NCBI RefSeq assembly: GCF_001514115.1
Contig: NZ_KQ948468.1
Coordinates: forward strand, 186,001 to 250,000
Direction of reading: 5' to 3'
Length of the DNA: 64,000 nucleotides
Source of the DNA: Streptomyces olivochromogenes
GTDB taxonomy: Bacteria; Actinomycetota; Actinomycetes; Streptomycetales; Streptomycetaceae
Made by a program: the position numbers and the translations under genes. Positions 47,959 through 55,483 of the stretch are shown here, in pieces. Below the pieces are notes generated by a model. That model did no database searches. It was not told the origin of the DNA and saw only the letters and a program-made list of their open reading frames with translations. Numbering within the stretch: position 1 is the first letter of the stretch; each line of letters begins with the position of its first letter.

Positions 47959-48342
47959 TTACCTGACCAGCAACTGGAGCAACCGCTCCGTCTCCGCCTG
48001 CGGATCGGCGGTGAGTCCGGTGTGCACGGGCCCCGGCTGCACGACCGTCGAACGGGGCGCGATCAGCCAGCGAAAACGCCGCCCGGCGTCGTCACCAGCG
48101 GCCTGACCTGCAGCTTTGCCACCCGCACAGACTCCCTCGACCGCCCGCAGCGCGGCCCGTACGCCGGCCACGTCGGCCTCCGGGTCCAGGGCCAGCAGCT
48201 TGGTCTCGTCCAGATGGGTGCGCACTCCGACGAAGGACTTGGCGCGGCAGTACACCAGTACGCCCGCGTTGAAGCACTCGCCGCGCTCGACCCGCGGCAC
48301 CACGCGCAGCAGCGCGTACTCGAAGACGTCCCGCTCGCTCAT
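47959..48342 (-). CDS. DUF3037 protein, second gene of the HipA-like pair
   Basis: A 127-aa protein of the DUF3037 family. MSERDVFEYALLRVVPRVERGECFNAGVLVYCRAKSFVGVRTHLDETKLLALDPEADV is the conserved block. It starts inside the stop of the HipA-like gene (ATGA overlap), so the two are translated together. Function unknown; genomic pairing with HipA-like kinases suggests substrate, chaperone or antitoxin-like partner, all inference. Confidence 0.85.
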   Translation of the reverse strand: MSERDVFEYALLRVVPRVERGECFNAGVLVYCRAKSFVGVRTHLDETKLLALDPEADVAGVRAALRAVEGVCAGGKAAGQAAGDDAGRRFRWLIAPRSTVVQPGPVHTGLTADPQAETERLLQLLVR

Positions 48343-49103
48343 TTGTCCCCCTCGAAGCCCTTGATGCGTCCCTCGATCGCACCGGCCCGCGCCAGCAGCG
48401 GCTGCGCGTAGGCACGCCGCAGGGCGTCCGGCGAGTCGAAGCCGGGTTCGTCGGCCAGCCACGCGTCGGGGATCTCCGCGGTCACCTCGGCCAGCAGGTC
48501 CTCGGTCACCAGCGGTGCCAGCTCGGCCGCGGCGGAGGCGATGTCCGGACCGAAGGGCGCGAGCGCGTGGTCGGAGGCGTCGTAGGGCTTGGCCGCGGAG
48601 GTCGCCGCGCCCGGCCAGTGGTGGTGCCAGATCATGGTGGCGCCGTGGTCGATGAGCCACAGGTCGCCGTGCCACATCAGCAGATTGGGGTTGCGCCAGG
48701 AACGGTCGACGTTGTTGACCAGCGCGTCGAACCAGACGATCCGCCCGGCCTCCTCGGGGCTCACCTCGAAGGCGAGGGAGTCGAAGCCGATCGCGCCGGG
48801 GAGGAAGTCCATCCCGAGGTTCGGTCCGCCGCTCGACTTGAGCAGCTCCTGCACTTCCTGGTCCGGCTCCCCGAGCCCCAGGACCGGGTCCAGGCCGAGA
48901 GTCACCAGGCCGGGCACGCGCAGGCCGAGCCGGCGGGCGAGTTCACCGCAGACGACCTCCGCGACGAGCGTCTTGCGCCCCTGCCCCGCGCCGGTGAACT
49001 TCATGACGTACGTCCCGAGATCGTCGGCCTCGACGAGCCCCGGCAGCGAGCCGCCCTCACGCAGCGGCGTGATGTAGCGGGTCACGATGACTTCCTTGAG
49101 CAT
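48339..49103 (-). CDS. HipA-like serine/threonine kinase
   Basis: A 254-aa kinase resembling the HipA C-terminal kinase domain. Features are the ATP-binding lysine region GTYVMKFTGAGQGRK (K35), FDALVNNVDRSWRNPNLLM with the catalytic Asp133 and Asn, and WLIDHG, a DHG version of the DFG metal-binding motif (Asp152). It lacks the HipA N-terminal subdomain and any HipB-type antitoxin gene; a DUF3037 protein overlaps its end instead. Toxin, stress kinase or metabolic regulator cannot be decided from sequence. Confidence 0.85.
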   Translation of the reverse strand: MLKEVIVTRYITPLREGGSLPGLVEADDLGTYVMKFTGAGQGRKTLVAEVVCGELARRLGLRVPGLVTLGLDPVLGLGEPDQEVQELLKSSGGPNLGMDFLPGAIGFDSLAFEVSPEEAGRIVWFDALVNNVDRSWRNPNLLMWHGDLWLIDHGATMIWHHHWPGAATSAAKPYDASDHALAPFGPDIASAAAELAPLVTEDLLAEVTAEIPDAWLADEPGFDSPDALRRAYAQPLLARAGAIEGRIKGFEGDK

Positions 49104-49300
49104 CGCCCCAGGCTACTGGGGTGGTCACAGCCGCCGGACGCGACCCGTGGGCGCCCGCGGCGGCGGTGTCCCGACCGGATCGGCGCGGCTGTCGAGGCGC
49201 TGTCGATTCGGTCAAGAACTCCTCAGCTCCTGAACAGGGCAGACGGGCGGACCGTACCTCTGTACGGATCACCATCACGTCCGTTGAAGGGAATGTCAGC

Positions 49301-49792
49301 ATGACCAGCGAATCGCTTCACCCCGTTCCGGCCCCGGCCCGCCGCACCGTCGTGGCGGCGGTCGGCACGGCGGGACTCGCCGTCGCGCTGACCGCGTGCG
49401 GGTCGGACAACAAGTCCTCCGGCTCCACCAGCTCCACCTCCGGCTCCGGCGCGAGCAGCGGGGGTACGGGCGGGGGCGACAACGCCGCGGCGGGCAACGC
49501 GGGCGGCACGGTCCTCGCGAAGACCACCGACATCCCGGAGGGCGGCGGCAAGGTCTTCGAGGCCCAGGGCGTCGTCGTCACCCAGCCGACCCCGGGCCAG
49601 TACAAGGCCTTCTCCTCCAAGTGCACCCACCAGGGCTGTGCGGTGAAGGGCATCGCCGACAACGTGATCACCTGCCCGTGCCACAACAGCCAGTTCTCCG
49701 CGACCGACGGCAGCGTGAAGAAGGGGCCCGCGACGCAGCCGCTGGCCGCCGCCAACATCACCGTGGACGGGGACTCGATCAAGCTCGCGTGA
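49301..49792 (+). CDS. Rieske [2Fe-2S] lipoprotein
   Basis: A 163-aa exported Rieske protein. A twin-arginine-like signal (ARRTVVAAVGTAGLAVALTAC) ends in a lipobox, followed by a Ser/Gly-rich linker, then the Rieske domain with CTHQGC (108-113) and CPCHNSQF (125-132), which supply two Cys and two His ligands to the cluster. A disulfide pair around these motifs is not present as a separate pair, so it is a simple Rieske-like domain. It may serve as an electron carrier in an exported redox system; no partner gene adjoins. GAAGGGA is the ribosome site. Confidence 0.9.
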   Translation: MTSESLHPVPAPARRTVVAAVGTAGLAVALTACGSDNKSSGSTSSTSGSGASSGGTGGGDNAAAGNAGGTVLAKTTDIPEGGGKVFEAQGVVVTQPTPGQYKAFSSKCTHQGCAVKGIADNVITCPCHNSQFSATDGSVKKGPATQPLAAANITVDGDSIKLA

Positions 49793-49801
49793 CGCGGCCG
49801 G

Positions 49802-49824
49802 GGCCGCGCCTCAGCGGCGCGGCC
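49802..49824. terminator. convergent terminator after the Rieske gene
   Basis: GGCCGCGCC (49802-49810), loop TCAGC, GGCGCGGCC (49816-49824). The stem lies 10 bp after the Rieske stop and overlaps the last codons of the convergent isochorismatase-like gene. Confidence 0.8.
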
Positions 49825-50449
49825 TCTCGAAGCAGGCCAGCACGTCGTCGGTCGCCGTGATCGTGGCGACCAGGGCGAGCGTGTTGCGGATCAGCGCGGG
49901 GGTGTAGTCGGAGGGCACCCCCGCGATCGCGTCCGCGGGCACCACGGCGTTGTAGCCGCGGTTCACGGCGTCGAACACGGTATTGGGGACGGCCACGTTG
50001 GCGGAGACTCCGGTCACGACGAGGGTGCGACAGCCCAGGTTGCGCAGCAGCGCGTCGACGTCGGTGCCCGCGAGGGGGGACAGGCCGTGCAGGCGACGTA
50101 CGACGAAGTCCTCCTCGGCGACCTCGATCGGCGGCGCGACGCGGACCGCGGTGGTGCCCGACAGCTGTCGCACGGGCAGCCGTTCGGCCGCGCGGAACAG
50201 GCGGGCGTTGCGGTTGGCGCCCCGCCCGTCGGGCCGTCGCTCGGCGATCGCGTGGATCACCTGGACGCCGCCGCGGTGGGCACCGGCCACCAGCCGGGCG
50301 ATGTTCGCGAGCGCCCCCGACGACCGGGCCTCCTTGGCGAGTTCGGGCAGTGCGCTGTCCGGGCCGACGACACCCTGCTGGCACTCCACGGTCAGCAGAA
50401 CGGTCCCGTCCGGGTCGAGGAGTGTGCTGAGCTGTTCACGCGACGGCAT
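49811..50449 (-). CDS. isochorismatase-like hydrolase lacking the catalytic Cys
   Basis: A 212-aa protein of the isochorismatase/cysteine-hydrolase superfamily. The cis-peptide region reads LVVTGVSANVAVPNTVFDAVNRGY, where the usual VCVxxT of cysteine hydrolases is VAVPNT, so the catalytic Cys is replaced by Ala. The usual Asp of the D-K-C triad at LLVIDxQ is Glu in LLTVECQQG. True isochorismatases also lack the Cys, so the activity could be isochorismatase-like or the enzyme may have lost hydrolase function. The ATG at 50449 gives MPSREQLSTLL. Confidence 0.85.
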   Translation of the reverse strand: MPSREQLSTLLDPDGTVLLTVECQQGVVGPDSALPELAKEARSSGALANIARLVAGAHRGGVQVIHAIAERRPDGRGANRNARLFRAAERLPVRQLSGTTAVRVAPPIEVAEEDFVVRRLHGLSPLAGTDVDALLRNLGCRTLVVTGVSANVAVPNTVFDAVNRGYNAVVPADAIAGVPSDYTPALIRNTLALVATITATDDVLACFERPRR

Positions 50450-50525
50450 GACTCCCCTTGTCGTCGAGGGTCGGGCGGGCGAGCGTAACGAGCATTGCGC
50501 AAGGACGGAAGACGGCCCATGCTTT

Positions 50526-50542
50526 TCTGACGCACAGTCAGA
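50526..50542. promoter_or_regulatory. palindrome upstream of the F420/FMN split-barrel gene
   Basis: TCTGAC-N5-GTCAGA, a perfect 6-bp inverted repeat with 5 nt between, 60 bp before the split-barrel gene start and 77 bp from the isochorismatase-like gene start. A TetR or similar regulator site is likely. Confidence 0.55.
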
Positions 50543-50602
50543 GGATCTCTGTCGACACAGAAGATCGACGCACCAGGTCGACATGAAAGAAGAGGTGACC
50601 GC

Positions 50603-51070
50603 ATGACCGTCACTCAGCGCAGGGGTCGGAAGATCATGATGACCCCCGGCGAGCTGGACGAGTTCCTCACCACCCAGCGCACCTGCCGCGTCGCCACGGT
50701 GTCGAAGGACGGGGCCCCGCATGTGAGCGCGCTCTGGTTCGTCTGGGACGGCACCTCGTTGTGGCTGTACTCCGTGGTACGCAGCAAGCGCTGGACGGAG
50801 CTGAGCCGCGACCCGCGGGTCGCGGTGGTGATCGACACCGGCGAGGACTACGGGGAGCTGCGCGGCGTCGAGCTGTCCGGCGCGGTGGAGTTCGTGGGCG
50901 AGGTCCCCCGCACCGGGGAGCTGTGCGCCGAACTCGACGTCCCCGAGACCTTGTTCGCCCGCAAGAACTTCGGCCTGGAGGAAATGCCGCACGACGGCCG
51001 CCACGCGTGGGCCCGGCTGACGCCGACAGCCATCGCCTCCTGGGACTTCCGCAAGCTGCCGCCGCTCTAG
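50603..51070 (+). CDS. F420/FMN-dependent split-barrel (PPOX-like) protein
   Basis: A 155-aa split-barrel flavin- or F420-binding protein of the pyridoxamine-5-phosphate-oxidase-like family. CRVATVSKDGAPHVSALWFVWDGTSLWLYSVVRSKRWTELSRDPRVAVVIDTGEDYGELRGVELSG-like sequence is typical. A GAGGTGA site 5 nt before the ATG supports the start. Probably a reductase of a small organic molecule; cofactor not certain. Confidence 0.85.
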   Translation: MTVTQRRGRKIMMTPGELDEFLTTQRTCRVATVSKDGAPHVSALWFVWDGTSLWLYSVVRSKRWTELSRDPRVAVVIDTGEDYGELRGVELSGAVEFVGEVPRTGELCAELDVPETLFARKNFGLEEMPHDGRHAWARLTPTAIASWDFRKLPPL

Positions 51071-51256
51071 AAACGGAACGGTGGGGACCCGCGAGTCGGC
51101 GGCGTCGCGACTCCGTGAGGCGGCGGCGTCGTGGGGCCACCGCAAGCCCCGGTCTCCGCAGGGCACCCGCTCCCCTGCGGGACGTCCGCAAGCTCTCCCC
51201 ACCGCGAGACGCCCGCGAGCCACCACGGCAACCGGCCGCGCAGCCGCCGCCCCGCC

Positions 51257-51293
51257 ACCGCCCAGGTCACCGCCCAGGTCACCGCCCCAGGTC
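51257..51293. repeat. three 12-13-bp tandem repeats at the LysR gene end
   Basis: ACCGCCCAGGTC at 51257-51268 and 51269-51280, then ACCGCCCCAGGTC at 51281-51293, ending 5 bp from the stop codon of the minus-strand LysR gene. The remainder of 51071-51298 is GC-rich with no gene. Confidence 0.8.
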
Positions 51294-51298
51294 GCCGC

Positions 51299-52201
51299 TC
51301 AGCCGACGCTCTCCCCCGCCGCCCGCAGCGCCGCGACCGCCGCTCTGATCGACGGGCGGCGGTCGGCGTCCGCGCGCCAGATCACGTAGACATGCCGCCG
51401 GACGGCCTGCCGCAGCGGCACCGTGACGACTCCGTCCGGCATCGGACGGCGCCCGAGCAACGGCGCGATGCAGACGCCGAGCCCCGCGGCGACCAGGCCG
51501 AGCTGGGTGTGCGTCTCGGCGGCGCGATGGCCGATGTGCGGCTCGACGCCCCGGGAGCGCAACGTGAACATCAGCCACTCGTGGCAGAACTCGCCCTCGC
51601 CCCAGGTGATCCACTCGTCGTCGGCGAAGTCGCCGAGGTCGACCTCCGCGCGGTCCGCGAGCCGGTGGCCGACCGGCATCGCCACGTCGGCCGGGTCGTC
51701 GAGGATCGGGGCCTTGACCAGGCCGTCGGGCAGCGGCATCGGCTTGTTGTACCAGTCGAGCACCACCGCCAGATCGAGGTCGCCCCGGATCACGCCGGCG
51801 ACCCCGGCCTCGGGCTCCAGCTCGCTGGAGCGCACCCGCAGCCCGGGGTGATCGGCGCGCAGCGCGGCGAGCGCCGTGGGAAACAGCCCGCGCGCGGCGG
51901 TCGGAAAGGCGGAGAGCCGCAGCTCACCGACGACCTGACCGCGCTGGGCCTCCAGGTCGGACTGGGCGAGCTCGACCTGCGACAGGATGCGCGCGGCATG
52001 CTCGGCGAGCAGCCGCCCGGCATCCGTGAGACGCACCCCGCGCCCGTTCTTGGCGAGCAGCTGCTGCCCCACCTCGCGCTCCAGCTTGGACATCTGCTGG
52101 GAGACGGCCGACGTCGTGACGTGCAGCCCCTCGGCCGCGCCGCTCACCGAGCCGTGCCGGGCGAGGGCGTCGAGGGTGCGCAGACGCTCCAGATTCAACA
52201 T
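51299..52201 (-). CDS. LysR-family transcriptional regulator
   Basis: A 300-aa LysR regulator. The HTH reads LERLRTLDALARHGSVSGAAEGLHVTTSAVSQQMSKLEREVGQQLLAKNGRGVRLTDAGRLL (residues 4-66), and the effector domain follows. It is divergent from an EamA exporter with 74 bp between the starts, containing AT-rich sequence with AGCA-A-TGCT at the LysR start and possible T-N11-A type boxes. It most likely activates the exporter gene in response to a small metabolite. Confidence 0.92.
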   Translation of the reverse strand: MLNLERLRTLDALARHGSVSGAAEGLHVTTSAVSQQMSKLEREVGQQLLAKNGRGVRLTDAGRLLAEHAARILSQVELAQSDLEAQRGQVVGELRLSAFPTAARGLFPTALAALRADHPGLRVRSSELEPEAGVAGVIRGDLDLAVVLDWYNKPMPLPDGLVKAPILDDPADVAMPVGHRLADRAEVDLGDFADDEWITWGEGEFCHEWLMFTLRSRGVEPHIGHRAAETHTQLGLVAAGLGVCIAPLLGRRPMPDGVVTVPLRQAVRRHVYVIWRADADRRPSIRAAVAALRAAGESVG

Positions 52202-52275
52202 GTAAGCAATGCTACGAAATACCGCTCGAAAAATCTCGCTTGTGCTACGAGATCGTCTGCCTCATCGTTACGACC

Positions 52276-53211
52276 ATGAGCGCCGTGACCACTCCCCGAA
52301 CCGACACCCCCACCGCCGCGACCCCCCGCCGTCGCACCGCCCTCGACTGGCGGATCCGCTTCGGCGCACTCTCGCTGATCTGGGGTTTCAGCTTCCTGCT
52401 CATCAAGGTCGGCACGGAGGGCTACGCGCCGTTCCAAGTCACCTTCGGACGGCTGCTGTTCGGGACGGCGGTGCTCGCGGCGGCGATGGCGGTGAAGCGG
52501 GAGCGGCTGCCGCGCGGGGCCCGCACCTGGGGTCATCTCACGGTCGCGGCCTTCCTGCTCAACGCGCTGCCGTTCTCGCTGTTCGCCTACTCCGAGCTGA
52601 CGATCCCGTCCACGCTCGCGGGCATCTGCAACGCGACCTCACCCCTGTGGGGCATGGCCCTGTCCCTGGTCGCCCTCTCCGAGGACCGTCCGACCCGGCG
52701 CAGGGTCGCCGGTCTCGGCATCGGCTTTCTCGGCGTCCTGACGGTCCTCGGTGTCTGGCAGGGCTTCCACGGCCTGGACGCCACGGGCACGCTGATGGCC
52801 CTGCTGGCCTCGCTGAGCTACCCGATCGGCTGGATCTACGTCCGGCGCACCCTGGCCGGCACCGGCCACTCGCATCTGTCGATGACCGGCGCCCAACTGC
52901 TGCTCGCCACTGTCCAACTGGCCCTCGTCACCCCGCTGTTCACCGCGCTGCCGAGCCACTTCCCGGTCGTCCCGCTGCTCGCGATCGCCGCTCTGGGGGC
53001 CCTCGGCACGGGCCTGGCCATGCTCGTCCAGTACGGCATCGTCGCCGAGGTCGGCCCGACGACGGCCCAGATGGTCACGTACTTCATCCCGGTGATCGCC
53101 ACCGCCGCGGGCGTCGCGATCCTCGGCGAGTCGCTGAGCTGGTCCACGCCGGTCGGCGCGGTGATCGTCCTCGCCGGCGCCGCGCTCACCCAGGCCGGGC
53201 CGCGCCGCTGA
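52276..53211 (+). CDS. EamA/DMT-superfamily exporter
   Basis: A 311-aa protein with ten hydrophobic helices. LSLIWGFSFLLIKVGTEGYAPFQVTFGRLLFG is the first-half EamA signature, and YGIVAEVGPTTAQMVTYFIPVIATAAGVAILGESLSW the last. The ATG at 52276 gives MSAVTTPRTD; the frame opens earlier without a ribosome site. Regulated probably by the divergent LysR protein. Substrate unknown. Confidence 0.88.
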   Translation: MSAVTTPRTDTPTAATPRRRTALDWRIRFGALSLIWGFSFLLIKVGTEGYAPFQVTFGRLLFGTAVLAAAMAVKRERLPRGARTWGHLTVAAFLLNALPFSLFAYSELTIPSTLAGICNATSPLWGMALSLVALSEDRPTRRRVAGLGIGFLGVLTVLGVWQGFHGLDATGTLMALLASLSYPIGWIYVRRTLAGTGHSHLSMTGAQLLLATVQLALVTPLFTALPSHFPVVPLLAIAALGALGTGLAMLVQYGIVAEVGPTTAQMVTYFIPVIATAAGVAILGESLSWSTPVGAVIVLAGAALTQAGPRR

Positions 53212-53227
53212 CCGCGCCCTCACGGCG

Positions 53228-53357
53228 TACGGACCGACTCAGACGTAACCGCGTACGGACCGACTCAGACGTAACCGCATACGGACCGACTCAGACGTAA
53301 CCGCATACGGACCGACTCAGACGTAACCGCATACGGACCGACTCACACGTACCCGCG
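53228..53357. repeat. five tandem copies of a 26-bp repeat covering a stop codon
   Basis: Copies at 53228-53253, 53254-53279, 53280-53305, 53306-53331 and 53332-53357, unit TACGGACCGACTCAGACGTA plus ACCGCA or ACCGCG. The first four differ only in the last base; the fifth has two further changes, CACACGTAC for CAGACGTAA. On the minus strand each copy reads GGTTACGTCTGA, Gly-Tyr-Val-stop. The fifth copy carries the actual end of the MocR gene (53343), so the array extends the gene end by four copies. Confidence 0.95.
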
Positions 53358-54674
53358 TACGGGCGCCGGTCCGACGGCGGAGGCGACGGCGTCCGCCAGC
53401 GGCTCGATGTCGTCCTGGGTCAGAGTCGAGACGGTGATCCGTATCCCGGGCGGCGCGCTCATCCGGAAGCGCGCCCCGGGCGCGACCGCCCAGCCGGCGT
53501 GCAGCAACCGCGCGACCGCTCCCGTCTCGTCCGGGACGGGGATCCACACGTTCATCCCGCTGCGCCCGTACGCCTCGACGCCACGCCGCTTCAGAGCGTC
53601 GATCAGCGCGTCCCGGCGCCGCCCGTACGCCGCCGCCACGGCCGTGACGTCCACCGCGCCGTTCGCCCACAGGTGCGCGACCGCCCGTTGCAGCAGATGG
53701 CTCACCCAGCCGGGCCCCAGCCGCTGCCGCCCGTGCACCCGGTCCATGGTGACGGGGTCCCCGGTGAGGACGGCCAGCCGCAGGTCGGGGCCGTAGGCCT
53801 TGGCGACGGAGCGTACGAAGACCCAGTTGCGGCTCACCCCGGCCAGCGGGTGCAGCGGCAGGTCGACGATCCGATGCCCGTGGTCGTCCTCGACGAGCAG
53901 GACGTCCGGGTGTTCCTTCAGCACGGAACGCAGGGCACGCGCCCGTGCGGCGCCCACCGCGGCGCCGGTCGGGTTCTGCGCCCGGTCCGTGACGATCAGC
54001 GCGCGGGCACCGGCCTCCAGGGCATGGCGTACGTCGTCGGGGACCGGGCCCTCGTCGTCGACGCGTACCGCGACCGTGCGCAGCCCGAGCGCCGGGGCGA
54101 GGTCGAACACGCTGCCCCAGCCGGGATCCTCGACGGCGACGGCGTCCCCGGGCTTGAGATGAGCCGCCAGCACGCGCTCGATGGCGTCGAGCGATCCGGA
54201 GGTGACGACGACGGGCCCGTCGGGCACACCGTCCGCGTCGAGGTCGGCGCGCGCGAGTCGCTCCAGCTCCGCCTCGACGGCGGCCTCCCCGTACATCACG
54301 GGATCCCGGTCCGACCGTCCGGCCGCTGCCGCGAACGCCTCGGCGAGGGAGGGCAGCAGTGCCGGGTCGGGGTTGCCGTCGGCCACGTTCCGCACGCCCT
54401 CCGGCACCTCGACCCGGATGTAGTCGCGTCCCGTCGTGGCGGGCTTCGAGCGGATCCGGCTGCCCCGCCGCCCCGCGGTCTCGATCACCCCGCGTTCACG
54501 CAGGGTGCGATAGGCGGCGGCGACGGTGTTGGGATTCACCCCGAGCCGCTCCGCCAACTCCCGCATCGGCGGCAGCAGTTGCCCCGGTTCGAGGTCCCCG
54601 CTGCCCACCGCACGCTCGACGCTCGCGGAAATGTCCGCTGCGCGACGCCCTTCGATCCGATACTCTTCTAGCAC
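53343..54674 (-). CDS. MocR-family (GntR-aminotransferase) regulator
   Basis: A 443-aa protein with an N-terminal GntR winged helix (LLPPMRELAERLGVNPNTVAAAYRTLRERGVIETAGRRGSRI) and a class-I aminotransferase-like domain from about residue 85. The PLP lysine is in VFVRSVAKAYGPDLRLAVL, and VEDDHGHRIVD contains the cofactor-binding Asp. The C-terminus ends GYV, repeated in the array at 53228-53357. CATAAT (54683-54688) lies 7 nt before the GTG start at 54674, implying a leaderless mRNA. Divergent from a PPOX-like gene, as for PLP-related MocR/PdxR proteins; the effector may be a PLP compound. Confidence 0.92.
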   Translation of the reverse strand: MLEEYRIEGRRAADISASVERAVGSGDLEPGQLLPPMRELAERLGVNPNTVAAAYRTLRERGVIETAGRRGSRIRSKPATTGRDYIRVEVPEGVRNVADGNPDPALLPSLAEAFAAAAGRSDRDPVMYGEAAVEAELERLARADLDADGVPDGPVVVTSGSLDAIERVLAAHLKPGDAVAVEDPGWGSVFDLAPALGLRTVAVRVDDEGPVPDDVRHALEAGARALIVTDRAQNPTGAAVGAARARALRSVLKEHPDVLLVEDDHGHRIVDLPLHPLAGVSRNWVFVRSVAKAYGPDLRLAVLTGDPVTMDRVHGRQRLGPGWVSHLLQRAVAHLWANGAVDVTAVAAAYGRRRDALIDALKRRGVEAYGRSGMNVWIPVPDETGAVARLLHAGWAVAPGARFRMSAPPGIRITVSTLTQDDIEPLADAVASAVGPAPVRGYV

Positions 54675-54697
54675 AAAGAAGATTATGCACTAGTGCA
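54665..54697. promoter_or_regulatory. MocR/PPOX operator region
   Basis: The perfect 12-bp palindrome TGCACTAGTGCA (54686-54697) lies next to CTTCT-N7-AGAAG (54665-54681). On the minus strand TTGCGT, 17 nt, CATAAT form the MocR promoter with the palindrome in its spacer. This is the probable MocR binding site. Confidence 0.75.
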
Positions 54698-54709
54698 ATG
54701 GAGAACGCA

Positions 54710-55399
54710 ATGTCGGAGACGAGCACTCAGCCCGGGACGACGCGGCCCGCCGCCTACACCCCGACCGATCGCACCGTCCCCACCCGTTCCAAGGAGCGCG
54801 CCGCGTACGACCACGAGCTGGTCCACGCGATACTCGACGAGGGGTACGTCTGCCACCTCGGCTTCGTCCGGGACGGCGCCCCGGTCGTGCTCCCCACCCT
54901 CTACGGGCGGGTCGGCGAGCGCCTCTACGTCCATGGCTCGACGGGTTCGCGCCCGCTGCGCATGACCGGTCAGGCCGACCCCGGACTGCCCGTCTGCCTG
55001 ACCGTGACCCATGTCGACGCTCTGGTCCTGGCCCGCTCCGCCTTCCACCACTCGATGAACTACCGCTCCGTGGTGGTGCACGGCGTGGCCCACCAGGTGA
55101 CGGACCCGGACGAGAAGCGGGAGGCCCTGAACGCGCTGGTCGACCAGGTCGTCCCGGGCCGTTCGTACGACTCACGCCCTGCCAACGCCAAGGAGCTGGC
55201 CGCCACCGCCGTGATCCGCCTCGACCTGAACGAGGTCTCCGCGAAGCTGCGCACCGGTGGCGCGAACGACGACGCGGAGGACCTCGCCCTCCCCCACTGG
55301 ACCGGGATCGTCCCCCTCACCAAGGGACACGGCACCCCGATCCCCGCCGACGACCTGGCCCCCGGCATCGAGCTCCCCGACTACCTCGCGACCCTGTGA
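54710..55399 (+). CDS. pyridoxamine-5-phosphate-oxidase-related flavin protein
   Basis: A 229-aa split-barrel protein of the flavin-nucleotide-binding/NimA-like group: AAYDHELVHAILDEGYVCHLGFVRDGAPVVLPTLYGRVGERLYVHGSTGSRPLR matches the N-terminal barrel, and HHSMNYRSVVVHGVAHQVTDPDEK follows. GGAG lies 8 nt upstream of the ATG at 54710, better than that of the ATG at 54698. Divergent from the MocR regulator, its probable controller. Confidence 0.87.
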   Translation: MSETSTQPGTTRPAAYTPTDRTVPTRSKERAAYDHELVHAILDEGYVCHLGFVRDGAPVVLPTLYGRVGERLYVHGSTGSRPLRMTGQADPGLPVCLTVTHVDALVLARSAFHHSMNYRSVVVHGVAHQVTDPDEKREALNALVDQVVPGRSYDSRPANAKELAATAVIRLDLNEVSAKLRTGGANDDAEDLALPHWTGIVPLTKGHGTPIPADDLAPGIELPDYLATL

Positions 55400-55424
55400 C
55401 GACGGGGCAGCCGAGGCAGCCGAA

Positions 55425-55451
55425 GCGCCGGGTGGGGTCACCCCCCGGCGC
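55425..55451 (+). terminator. terminator after the PPOX-like gene
   Basis: GCGCCGGG (55425-55432) and CCCGGCGC (55444-55451) form an 8-bp stem extended by inner GGTG/CACC pairing, about 25 bp after the stop and ahead of the convergent EamA gene. Confidence 0.8.
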
Positions 55452-55483
55452 CGCGGCCTCAGGCCTCACACCTGCCGCATCCC

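Noticed and set aside
53228..53357. CRISPR array
   Set aside because: The copies are directly adjacent without spacers and no cas genes are present. The same applies to the other tandem arrays.
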